Assembly: GCA_025997655.1 (NCBI GenBank)
Contig: BNUW01000040.1
Coordinates: 1-17,893, forward strand
Reading direction: 5' to 3'
Origin: Spirochaetia bacterium
GTDB lineage: Bacteria > Spirochaetota > Spirochaetia > Treponematales > Breznakiellaceae
DNA length: 17,893 nucleotides
In this document: one piece after another, positions 8,893-15,764 of the stretch
How positions within the stretch are numbered: position 1 is the stretch's first letter
Layout: every line of letters starts with the position of its first letter
Made by a program: the position numbers and the translations under genes
The notes under the pieces: generated by a model
Database searches by the model: none
Told to the model about the DNA's origin: nothing
What the model saw: only the letters and a program-made list of their open reading frames with translations

Positions 8893-9559
8893 TCCAGAGG
8901 CTCAATTCAATAGCCCGTGGCGTCTCACTGTCGACAATAATGGAACTGTCTATGTTACGGAATATGGGAATAATCGTATACGAAAAATCACCTCCTCTGG
9001 AGTGGTTACTACCCTTGCCGGAAGTGGCACTAGCGGTTCTTCTGATGGAACTGGTTCGGAAGCAAAATTTAGTGGTGCTTCTGGTATAGCAGTCGATAGC
9101 GATGGGAATATCTATGTTACAGACACAGGTAATAATAAAATACGTAAAATCACTCCGGCTGGTGTTGTGACTACTCTTCCTGCCAGTGGTTTCAATTCAC
9201 CTCGTGGTATAATTATTGACAGCAGTGGGAATATCTATGTTGCAAATACCAATGGTAGTAATATACGGAAAATACCTCTGGCAGGAGAGGTGTCTGTCCT
9301 TGCCAGTGGTTTTCTTTATCCACATGCCATAGGAGTTGATAGTAGTGATAATGTATATGCTATGGATGATTATGCCCGCCTATATAAAATCACACCCGTA
9401 GGGGTAAAAACAACTATTGCCGGAAGTACACATGGTTATTTGGATGGGACTATTGCGGAGGCAAAATTTAATCAGTCTTTCAGTTTAGCGGTCGATGGAA
9501 ACGAGTATATCTATGTTGCAGACTCGGGAAACAACTGCATACGGAAGGTAAAACTGTAA
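8864..9559 (+). CDS. NHL-repeat beta-propeller protein, 5' end missing
   Basis: The frame encodes about five NHL repeats, each with the pattern VDSxGNIYVxDxGNNxIRKI, at roughly residues 17-49, 70-104, 111-144, 151-184 and 202-231. NHL propellers usually have about six blades and act as binding scaffolds, often extracellular in bacteria; no enzymatic motif is visible. The first 12 codons (8864-8899) come from the antisense left arm and are not native; genuine coding sequence begins at the junction, around GAG-GCT (EAQFNSP), which fits the usual EAxF element before a blade. The true start, any signal peptide and any earlier blades are therefore missing. Codons are AT-rich compared with pepF-gpsA-ffh. 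The stop is followed by a stem-loop and the attC-like element. The specific function and ligand are unknown. Confidence 0.75.
   Translation: MPLPARVVTTPEAQFNSPWRLTVDNNGTVYVTEYGNNRIRKITSSGVVTTLAGSGTSGSSDGTGSEAKFSGASGIAVDSDGNIYVTDTGNNKIRKITPAGVVTTLPASGFNSPRGIIIDSSGNIYVANTNGSNIRKIPLAGEVSVLASGFLYPHAIGVDSSDNVYAMDDYARLYKITPVGVKTTIAGSTHGYLDGTIAEAKFNQSFSLAVDGNEYIYVADSGNNCIRKVKL
8901..8993. other. Single-copy spacer (loop) of the giant palindrome
   Basis: This 93-base stretch is the only non-duplicated DNA in the window. Read on the + strand it is in frame with the NHL-repeat gene to its right and encodes one propeller blade (about residues 13-43 of that frame), so it belongs natively to the right arm. 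On the left side it joins the antisense of the same gene. In the left copy the NHL frame meets a TGA (complement of 8902-8904) immediately past the junction. Confidence 0.95.
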
Positions 9560-9609
9560 CAACAATGTACTTACTGATATGTCTGTTGTACGGAAATAAA
9601 GCAGAATTG

Positions 9610-9638
9610 AAAAAAACCGCCCGCGTCCATGCGGGCGG
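9610..9638 (-). terminator. Terminator-like hairpin facing leftward (right copy)
   Basis: Seven A precede the stem ccgcccgc / gcgggcgg (loop gtccat), so the T-tract is on the minus strand. For the NHL gene, which ends 50 bp upstream on the + strand, the hairpin is followed only by cttcgtagcagg, a poor U-tract, though it could still slow polymerase or protect the mRNA end. No minus-strand gene lies directly upstream of it. Confidence 0.65.
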
Positions 9639-9660
9639 CTTCGTAGCAGGTTTTTACATC

Positions 9661-9795
9661 GTTTAACAAACGGTTTGCGCTGCGCCGCGGTAGCGGCTTG
9701 GTCTCCGCTCCCTAACGGTCGCTCCGACACATTTTCCGGCGGGCGGACAAGCCGCTTTATCCGCCGGAAAACGTCGCAAACCTAGAACGTTATAC
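9661..9795. other. attC-like nested inverted-repeat element (right copy)
   Basis: The 135-bp element has the layout of an integron attC site. The outer boxes are gtttaac (9661-9667, fits RYYYAAC) and gttatac (9789-9795, one base off GTTRRRY but keeping the essential GTT). A 4-base and a 6-base spacer separate them from the inner pair ggtttgcg (9672-9679) and cgcaaacc (9775-9782), an exact 8-bp complement. Inside are agcggcttg (9692-9700) with caagccgct (9748-9756), and ttttccggcgg (9732-9742) with ccgccggaaaa (9761-9771); these two pairs interlock rather than nest. Its size is within the upper attC range. It starts about 100 bp after the NHL stop and ends 112 bp before the lipoprotein gene. 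No integrase gene or second attC is visible, so a structured RNA or a non-integron intergenic repeat remains possible. Confidence 0.42.
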
Positions 9796-9816
9796 GCCAT
9801 AAAAACTTGAAATTTT

Positions 9817-9846
9817 TTGAAAAATGAATTGACATTTTGATAAAAA
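9817..9846 (+). promoter_or_regulatory. Weak candidate promoter for the CsgG-like lipoprotein
   Basis: TTGAAA (9817-9822, 5 of 6) is followed after 18 bases by TAAAAA (9841-9846, 4 of 6) in an AT-rich stretch upstream of the lipoprotein gene. A perfect TTGACA at 9829-9834 has no matching -10 box at 16-18 bases. This region is the most promoter-like part of the gap. A mirror copy lies at 8048-8077 on the complement. Confidence 0.28.
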
Positions 9847-9907
9847 TAATGATGGTTTTGTTGATATACACCGTCATCCATGGCGGTGCAAAATAACGGA
9901 GGATGTT

Positions 9908-10660
9908 ATGAAAAGAAAAGGTCTTGTTTTAATTGTTTCATTGGGAATACTTGTGCTTCTGAATTCTTGTATATCGTTGGAAGCAAATCAAATAGACCCC
10001 AATGCACGAACCGAAATAGAGGTTTTAGGATCCGTAACAAAAAGTTGGCTTTCACTCAGTTTTGCCTCAAAAAGTTCCCTTGAAAACAAGGCAATTTCTG
10101 AATTGAAAAAAGAGGCTCAACGAAAAGGATTTAAAGGAAATATAGATATTAGGAATGTACGTGTTGCTGGAAGTTTCCACATTCTTAGTATATTTTATGG
10201 TCTTTTCCAGAATGTAACGGCTTCTGGAGATGTTGTACTTTACAATTCTGTAACAGGGCGTAACAATGCTAATGCAAAAGGCGTAGAAGGAGCATTGGCA
10301 AGGGCCGCTGAACAAACTCTAAAAAATGTTCCGCCAAGATCAAGAATTGCTATTGTATATATTACCGCACAGGATAGAAGCACAACAGAATATGTTGTTG
10401 GTGAACTTGAATATATATGGGTAAATGAAGGTTATTTTATAACTGATAGAAGCCAGTTAGACCAATTACGTAGGGAACAAAATTTTGGCGTGAGTGGTGA
10501 AGTGGATGATAAAACGGCTGCTTCAATCGGTAAAATTGCTGGAGCGAGTGTAATTGTAACTGGAAGGGTAGACGGGGATGGTGATCTTCGTCGATTACGC
10601 TTAAGGGCATTAGATTCAGAAACAGCACAAGTTGTAGGTGTTGCCTCGGAGAAATTATAA
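9908..10660 (+). CDS. Lipoprotein with CsgG/LpoB-like C-terminal region
   Basis: This 250-aa protein has a basic start (MKRK), a hydrophobic segment and the lipobox LNSC with Cys21, so it is probably cleaved by signal peptidase II and lipid-anchored. Residues 30-130 form a region I do not recognise. Residues about 130-250 resemble the CsgG/LpoB (penicillin-binding-protein activator) fold: SRIAIVYITAQDRST starts the first strand and helix, followed by FITDRSQLDQLRREQNFGVS, then AASIGKIAGASVIVTGRVDG and a final beta-strand region. Family members assemble in or contact the outer membrane and periplasm; paralogues of this form are common in treponemes, as far as I recall. The ribosome-binding site ggagg (9898-9902) is five bases from the ATG, so the start is secure. 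The exact role is unknown: it could be an LpoB-like activator or a component of an outer-membrane complex. A mirror copy lies at 7234-7986. Confidence 0.78.
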   Translation: MKRKGLVLIVSLGILVLLNSCISLEANQIDPNARTEIEVLGSVTKSWLSLSFASKSSLENKAISELKKEAQRKGFKGNIDIRNVRVAGSFHILSIFYGLFQNVTASGDVVLYNSVTGRNNANAKGVEGALARAAEQTLKNVPPRSRIAIVYITAQDRSTTEYVVGELEYIWVNEGYFITDRSQLDQLRREQNFGVSGEVDDKTAASIGKIAGASVIVTGRVDGDGDLRRLRLRALDSETAQVVGVASEKL

Positions 10661-10834
10661 TAAACCAAATCGCTTACATTAGTGTGGGGAGCGCAGGAGT
10701 GACTGTCACCACTTTTGCCTGAGCACGACGGCCGTCCCTTTTTGTGGGATAGTCGGTGGTGCGAAAGTGATGATGGCGCAAGGAAGGTGGACGGAGCGGA
10801 CGGGGTGGGGTATATTTGATGGAGGGGTTATCGT
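10661..10834. other. Intergenic gap (right copy), possible weak promoter
   Basis: This is the 174-bp gap before the CxxC gene. TGGACG (10788-10793), 17 bases, then TATATT (10811-10816) is a weak promoter candidate, but the implied transcript start falls inside the ribosome-binding site. The segment also has a GC-rich 39-codon frame without an ATG (10703-10819). Nothing here is firm. Confidence 0.5.
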
Positions 10835-11011
10835 ATGAATAAAGTAAAAGAAACCGCAGTTGCGGGAATCGGGATTGACGGCGAATATGATGGGGATATA
10901 TGCCCCGAATGCGGCAAAGTGCACATTCCCAACGCAGTAACCCTGGCTGCCATGCAGGAAATTGAGGACCAGATCGCGGGGAAACTGCAGAAGATATTAA
11001 GAGGAGATTAA
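10835..11011 (+). CDS. 58-aa CxxC protein, possible RelB-like antitoxin fragment
   Basis: This small gene has a strong ribosome-binding site (ggagggg, 10821-10827, seven bases before ATG). The product has CPECGKVH at residues 23-30, a possible half zinc site (Cys23, Cys26, His30), followed by IPNAVTLAAMQEIEDQIAG (31-49). The N-A-x-T-x-x-A-M-x-E element resembles the linker and dimer segment of some RelB/DinJ-type antitoxins that carry an N-terminal Cys pair, but the usual C-terminal toxin-wrapping part is missing. It ends four bases before the HigA-like gene, whose ribosome-binding site (ggag) lies inside this gene's last codons, so the two are probably translationally coupled. No toxin gene is adjacent. 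Family assignment is tentative; that it is a real gene is well supported by signals and by the pairing. A mirror copy lies at 6883-7059. Confidence 0.62.
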   Translation: MNKVKETAVAGIGIDGEYDGDICPECGKVHIPNAVTLAAMQEIEDQIAGKLQKILRGD

Positions 11012-11015
11012 AGAG

Positions 11016-11372
11016 ATGAATTCTTTACTTTCGGAAAATAAAACAACACTAAGAACTCAAAAGTCTGTTGAGGCCGTTAATGATAATGATATTACTGATT
11101 GGGATGCCGCTGAGGATTTTAAATCAAAAAATGAAATGGCTTTTTATCTTGAAGATATGTTTTCAGATGGAAACACAACTCTTATGTTTGATGCAATTAA
11201 TGACGTAGCTCGTTCAAAAGGTCTGAACCAGCTTGCTAAACAAGCCGAATCCTTACAAGGGAAAAATCCCTCTTTGGATATATTAAAACAAATGGTGAAT
11301 ACGCTCGGATTTTGTTGGGAAAATAACTCAGTAATTCCTGTTAAAAAAATGCTTGCCTATTACCGTCCCTGA
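11016..11372 (+). CDS. HigA-like addiction-module antitoxin with shortened HTH
   Basis: This 118-aa protein has the pattern of the small antitoxins usually paired with HigB/RelE-like killer proteins: TDWDAAEDFKSKNEMAFYLE (27-46) matches the common FDxAxYLxxExxIaxYLexA start, and DGNTTLMFDAINDVARSKGL (51-70) the ALGDVARAKGM helix. The normal form continues IAKETGLSRESLYKALxxxGNPxFDT; here LAKQAESLQGKNPSLD (73-88) is about nine residues shorter and lacks most of the recognition helix. It may not bind DNA normally. The last residues (about 107-118) have no family resemblance, and the stop lies 13 bases inside the end of ffh on the other strand. The gene is preceded by the 58-aa CxxC gene, not by a recognisable toxin. 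I read it as a decaying or diverged antitoxin. A mirror copy lies at 6522-6878. Confidence 0.58.
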   Translation: MNSLLSENKTTLRTQKSVEAVNDNDITDWDAAEDFKSKNEMAFYLEDMFSDGNTTLMFDAINDVARSKGLNQLAKQAESLQGKNPSLDILKQMVNTLGFCWENNSVIPVKKMLAYYRP

Positions 11373-12712
11373 AACTGCCCCATCCTTCCCAACATCGCCT
11401 GCGCCGCCGCAGGGTTCCTGCTCATTTTGGACATCTTCTTCATCATGGTCCGCATCTTCTCAAACTTTTTGAGCAGCCTCCCCACCTCGGCCACCGAGGT
11501 ACCGGAACCCCGTGCAATCCGGGAACGGCGGGCGGGGCCGATGATCAGGTGGTTGGCCCGTTCCTTCCGGGTCATGGAGGAAATAATAGCCTCATGATAT
11601 TTCAGCTCCGCCTTGTTGATATCATCTTCGCTGACCTGTCCCGCCATCCCCGGCACCATTTCCAGTATAGACTGGAGGGAGCCCATCTTCTTCATGGACC
11701 GGATTTGGCTCAGATAATCCTCCAGGGTGAAGTTTTCCTTCTCCATTTTCTTCCGAAGCTCTTCCGCTTCCTTCCGGTCGATCACCTCCTGGGCTTTTTC
11801 CACCAGGCTTACCACATCACCCATACCGAGGATGCGGCTGGCCATACGCTCCGGGTGGAAAACTTCAAAGTCCTCAGGTCTTTCCCCCACCCCCACAAAC
11901 TTGAGGGGCTTGCCGGTAATGGTCTTAAGGGACAGCGCCGCGCCACCACGGGTGTCGGAATCAAACTTGGTGAGGATAACACCGGTGAGGCCGATTTTTT
12001 CGTCAAAGGTTTTGGCGATATCCACCGCGGACTGGCCGGTCATAGAGTCCGCCACCAGAAGCAGTTCGTCAGGCTTGGCGGCGTCCTTGAGCCGGGAAAG
12101 TTCCGCCATCATGGGCTCGTCTATTTGCAGTCGGCCTGTGGTATCAACAATAAGGGTGTCCAGCATGTTTTTCCGGGCATGGTTCATGGCGTCCTTAAAC
12201 ACCGCAACACTATCCTTGGCGCCCTCTTCCTTGTACACCGGCACGCCGATCTGGTTTCCTAACACCGTCAACTGTTCCATAGCCGCAGGCCGCACCAGAT
12301 CGCAGGCCGCCAACAGGGGTTTGCGTCCGTCCTTCTTGAGCCGCAGGGCCAGCTTTGCGGAACTGGTGGTTTTCCCCGAACCTTGCAGCCCCAGCATGAG
12401 GATCACCGAAATAGTGTCCGGCCCCTTGAGCTGCAGGTCTTGTTTTGTGTCCCCTAGATAACTGGTCAGCTTGTCATGGACAATCTTGACGAATTGCTGA
12501 CCCGGATCAACCGCCCGGAGAACCTTCTCCCCCTTGGCCTCTTCGATAGTAGCATTAACAAACCGGCGGACCACCCGGAGGTTTACATCCGCCTCCAGCA
12601 GGGCCATCTTGATGGCATCCACCGCATCGTCAATGTTTTTTTCGGTGATCGTCGCCTTCCCCGCAACAACACGGAGGGCATCGGAAATTTTTGCCGTTAG
12701 TTTATCTAACAT
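11360..12712 (-). CDS. ffh: Signal recognition particle GTPase Ffh (right copy)
   Basis: This mirror copy of 5182-6534 has an identical 450-aa translation with all SRP GTPase motifs and the Met-rich M domain. It reads leftward as the last gene of the operon whose first gene is at 15658. Its 3' end converges on and overlaps the HigA-like gene. Confidence 0.95.
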   Translation of the reverse strand: MLDKLTAKISDALRVVAGKATITEKNIDDAVDAIKMALLEADVNLRVVRRFVNATIEEAKGEKVLRAVDPGQQFVKIVHDKLTSYLGDTKQDLQLKGPDTISVILMLGLQGSGKTTSSAKLALRLKKDGRKPLLAACDLVRPAAMEQLTVLGNQIGVPVYKEEGAKDSVAVFKDAMNHARKNMLDTLIVDTTGRLQIDEPMMAELSRLKDAAKPDELLLVADSMTGQSAVDIAKTFDEKIGLTGVILTKFDSDTRGGAALSLKTITGKPLKFVGVGERPEDFEVFHPERMASRILGMGDVVSLVEKAQEVIDRKEAEELRKKMEKENFTLEDYLSQIRSMKKMGSLQSILEMVPGMAGQVSEDDINKAELKYHEAIISSMTRKERANHLIIGPARRSRIARGSGTSVAEVGRLLKKFEKMRTMMKKMSKMSRNPAAAQAMLGRMGQFQGR

Positions 12713-12716
12713 AGTA

Positions 12717-13799
12717 TTATTCCATTCCTTTTAAGAAGATACGCAGAAAGTCATCCGGCTCGGTCTCGCGGTTGAGTATTTGATAGAGCCCCGTGGCGAT
12801 GGGCATCTTTAGTTTTAGTTTTTCTGCAAGGGCTTTTACGTGCTTGACCGCAACCACCCCCTCGGGCAGATATCCAATCTCGGCGATCCTGTCGATGATA
12901 TCATCCAGGTTACTGAAGGGCTTCAAAATATTTTTCTCGATAATTTCACGGCCAAAGCGGCGGTTCCTGCCGAATACGGAGCGGCAGGTAACATCCAGAT
13001 CCCCCACCCCGGAAATGGAGGTGAAGGTTTCCGCGTGGGTTGCCCCCATGGCCTTACCCAGGGTCTGTATTTCGTTGAGCCCCGCGGCCAGCAGCAGTGA
13101 TGCGGTGCCATCCCCAAACACATCCTCCATGCCGAAATAAGAATTGGCGGTTTTCAGGGCATCCAGCATCCCAAAGGCGATGGCAACAACGTTCTTCGCC
13201 GCCGCCGCCACCTGCACCCCCCGGACATCGAAGGAAGAAAAAACCAGCAGCCGGGGGCTTTTCAAAAGGTCCCGGAACCGTATGGAATTTTTTGCGCTCT
13301 CGCTGGCGGCGATAAGGCCGGTGATCTTCCCCCGGGAAACCTCTTCGGCATGGCTGGGCCCGGCGATATAAACCAGGGACTGCCGGTAAAATCCCGGCAG
13401 GTAATCCTCCAGGGTTTCCAGGATCAGCCGCGGCCCCTTGGCGGTATTTCCCGCAGAAGGGAGGAAGCCCTTGGTGAGTACCGCAATGGCAGTCTCCCCT
13501 TCCCGTATGGATGGAGAGGTCAGAATCTGCTTCACCGTATCCAGCAGAAATAGTGAAGGAACCGCCAGGATGAGGTATTCCCTGCCGTTCACCACTTCAA
13601 GAATATCATCGCAGGCCTGGAGATTATTCGGCAGGATCACATCGGGCAGATAACGGGAATTGGTATGGTATATATTTATGTCCTCCAGAGTAGATTTACT
13701 GTGGCTCCAGATCAACACATCGTTTCCCTTTTCCGCAAGTACCTTTGCCACCGCCGTTCCCCAGGCGCCTGCTCCTAAAATCGAAATATTCACACTCAC
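12717..13799 (-). CDS. gpsA: Glycerol-3-phosphate dehydrogenase (right copy)
   Basis: This mirror copy of 4095-5177 has an identical 360-aa translation, including the GAGAWG loop and Lys202/Asp267/Arg278. It has a GTG start on the complement at 13799, overlapping the pepF stop, with ffh four bases downstream. Confidence 0.94.
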   Translation of the reverse strand: MSVNISILGAGAWGTAVAKVLAEKGNDVLIWSHSKSTLEDINIYHTNSRYLPDVILPNNLQACDDILEVVNGREYLILAVPSLFLLDTVKQILTSPSIREGETAIAVLTKGFLPSAGNTAKGPRLILETLEDYLPGFYRQSLVYIAGPSHAEEVSRGKITGLIAASESAKNSIRFRDLLKSPRLLVFSSFDVRGVQVAAAAKNVVAIAFGMLDALKTANSYFGMEDVFGDGTASLLLAAGLNEIQTLGKAMGATHAETFTSISGVGDLDVTCRSVFGRNRRFGREIIEKNILKPFSNLDDIIDRIAEIGYLPEGVVAVKHVKALAEKLKLKMPIATGLYQILNRETEPDDFLRIFLKGME

Positions 13800-15658
13800 C
13801 GTTTTTTTCCCCCCGCCAGCTTTTCAAACTCCGCCACCCGATCCGCGATAAGGGCGATACCATCCTGCCAGAAAGCGCCGTCCTCAATATCGAACCCCGC
13901 CGATTTGGCTACCGCCGCCGCAGTCGCCTGCCCGGTGAGCCGGAGCATCTCCCTATACTCTCCGGCGAACCCCCGGCCCTCCTGCCTGGCCCGTACAAAA
14001 AGCCCCAGGGAAAAGAGCTGCCCGAAAGCATAGGGGTAATTATAAAACGCCAGGCCGGGGTTATAATAGTGGCTCTTAACCGCCCACATATAGGGGTGGA
14101 GCAGCGCGGGGTCAAGGCCGTCCCCGTAGGTTTTCTTCTGGGCATCAGTCATCAGGGCGCAGAGTTCCTCCGCGCTTAGTTCCGCCTTGTCCCGGCGTTC
14201 AAAAAGGGCGGTCTCAAAGTAAAACCGGGAAAGGATATCCACAATAACCTGACAGCAGTCCTTAAGGTTCCCCTCAATAAGGGCGATCCGGGCGCCGTCA
14301 CTGGCGGCAGCGCCCAGTGCGCCCTCAAAGATGATGGTCTCCGCAAAGATGCTCGCCGTTTCCGCCAGGGTCATGGGGTAGGCGGACCGGAACCGGGGGA
14401 GGTCCTTGATCAGCTCATGATGCCAGGCGTGACCCAATTCGTGGGCCACGGTGAAAACCGAGTCGAAGGACCCCTCGAAGTTGCAGAGTATCCGGGACTC
14501 CCCCGCCAGGGGAAAATCTGTGCAGTAGGCCCCGCCGATTTTCCCCTCCCGGCCAAGGGCGTCTATCCAGGAGTGGGAAACGGCCTTCCGGGCAAAAGCC
14601 CCCATGTCAGGGTCAAAGACGGTGAATTGCTCGATAATGAATTCCGTCGCCCCGGTCCAGGTCCACTTTTTTGAATCCGCAGACCGAGGGTCTGACTCCA
14701 CCGGCGCAAAGAGATCATAAAAAGCACATGCCTTAACCCCCAGCAAAGAAGCTTTTGATTTCAGGTAGCGGCGGAATAGGGGCAGGGAATGTTCCATTTC
14801 TCTGATAAGCGCCCCCAATGCCTTTTCGCTCAGCCGGGACTGGAAGGCGGATTTCTGCAACGGCGATTTCCAGCCCCGCCGCTTATCCACCGTCAGGGTG
14901 GTCCCCTTAACGCCGTTCAGGGACGCCGCCAGGGGTATCTCCATGGATTGCCACGCCGCAAGCTCCGCCTTGTAAGCCCGTTCCCGAATACTGCGGTCGC
15001 CGTTGTGGGCCAGGTCCCGCAGGGCAATCACGGTCTTGCGCTCCCCGGTAACCGAATCCCACAGCGCCGTTACGGTGGAGGAAACCGCCTCCTGGAGCCG
15101 CCCCCAGGCATCACCCCCGGACCGGGCGAGATCATTGGCAAGGTCCTCTAAGTCGGGGCTCATCTGGTAAGCCGCTTTTTCCAGGCTTTCCCGGATAAAA
15201 AACCCGTAGGGCTTTAAAGCAGCCTCTGTATCCAGGGCCTCCAACACAGGCTCCTTCGCACCGTTCTCCTTGAACGCCTCCACAAGCCGGTTCCGGAAAA
15301 TCACCGCCGCCTTTCCCAGGGGCAGGGCTGCCGACGCTATGGCGTTGATCTCCGCCATAGCCCGGCTGTCCCGGGTATCGGCGGTGTAGACAGCCTCCGC
15401 ATATGCCGCAAGATTTTCCCTCAAATCCCCCGCCTCCTCGTAGAACCGTATCAGGGCAAGCAGGGCGGCGGCTATTCCGGCGCCGGTGGGCAGGGGCGTT
15501 TCCAGCAATTTTAGGAAAACGGCAATCTTTTCCGGGAGTTGCCGCAGGTCCCGCCGGTACTCCGGTGAATCAAATGACAGATATATAGAAGAAAGATCCC
15601 ATTTAGGCAGGGACCCTATTTGCGTGGCCTCATTACTACCGGTAAAAGTTCTTTTCAT
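13796..15658 (-). CDS. pepF: M3-family oligoendopeptidase (right copy)
   Basis: This mirror copy of 2236-4098 has an identical 620-aa translation with HELGH at 406-410. It is the first gene of the leftward operon and is divergent from the OmpA-like gene across a 106-bp gap (15659-15764). Confidence 0.91.
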   Translation of the reverse strand: MKRTFTGSNEATQIGSLPKWDLSSIYLSFDSPEYRRDLRQLPEKIAVFLKLLETPLPTGAGIAAALLALIRFYEEAGDLRENLAAYAEAVYTADTRDSRAMAEINAIASAALPLGKAAVIFRNRLVEAFKENGAKEPVLEALDTEAALKPYGFFIRESLEKAAYQMSPDLEDLANDLARSGGDAWGRLQEAVSSTVTALWDSVTGERKTVIALRDLAHNGDRSIRERAYKAELAAWQSMEIPLAASLNGVKGTTLTVDKRRGWKSPLQKSAFQSRLSEKALGALIREMEHSLPLFRRYLKSKASLLGVKACAFYDLFAPVESDPRSADSKKWTWTGATEFIIEQFTVFDPDMGAFARKAVSHSWIDALGREGKIGGAYCTDFPLAGESRILCNFEGSFDSVFTVAHELGHAWHHELIKDLPRFRSAYPMTLAETASIFAETIIFEGALGAAASDGARIALIEGNLKDCCQVIVDILSRFYFETALFERRDKAELSAEELCALMTDAQKKTYGDGLDPALLHPYMWAVKSHYYNPGLAFYNYPYAFGQLFSLGLFVRARQEGRGFAGEYREMLRLTGQATAAAVAKSAGFDIEDGAFWQDGIALIADRVAEFEKLAGGKKR

Positions 15659-15718
15659 AAGGCAAATTTAATACAAACAGGGCATTTTTGTAAGCCTCCG
15701 GCCACCGTACAAATACGC

Positions 15719-15748
15719 TTGCCAATATTAATATCATTGATATATACT
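15719..15748 (+). promoter_or_regulatory. Putative sigma70-type promoter for the OmpA-like gene (right copy)
   Basis: TTGCCA at 15719-15724, an 18-base AT-rich spacer, then TATACT at 15743-15748. Transcription would start near 15755, about ten bases before the ATG at 15765, leaving only a weak tagag as ribosome-binding site. The mRNA may be nearly leaderless, or the true start may differ. Confidence 0.5.
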
Positions 15749-15764
15749 TACTATTAGAGTTGTT

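Larger units (their letters stand above)
1..8900. repeat. Left arm of a giant inverted repeat
   Basis: Every reading frame here has an identical mirror-image frame in 8994-17893, with coordinates summing to 17894. The outermost bases match (window start aacggagact, window end agtctccgtt), and so do the innermost ones (ccactccagagg ending at 8900 against cctctggagtgg starting at 8994). The first mismatch is 8901 (c) against 8993 (t). No difference between the arms was noticed, though I did not align all 8900 bases one by one. Arms this long without divergence point to very recent duplication or to an artefact. Confidence 0.97.

Noticed and set aside
8901..8993. Replicated hairpin telomere of a linear spirochaete replicon
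   Set aside because: Borrelia-type telomere junctions are continuous palindromes at the end of a replicon. Here there is a 93-base asymmetric loop that lies inside a protein-coding repeat gene, and no telomere resolvase or telomere-like motif is visible.
8994..9559. Short recurring words in the NHL gene as a tandem or CRISPR-like repeat
   Set aside because: The recurrences (such as gggaatatctatgtt) follow the codon-level repeats of NHL blades and are not regularly spaced identical repeats.
10727..10743. Palindrome gacggccgtc followed by a T-run as terminator of the CsgG-like gene
   Set aside because: As a hairpin it has no room for a loop beyond three stem pairs, so it would be unstable.
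10703..10819. 39-codon open frame between the lipoprotein and the CxxC gene
   Set aside because: It follows a stop directly, has no ATG and only a poor internal TTG as start, and no recognisable product. It may be a gene remnant but cannot be supported.
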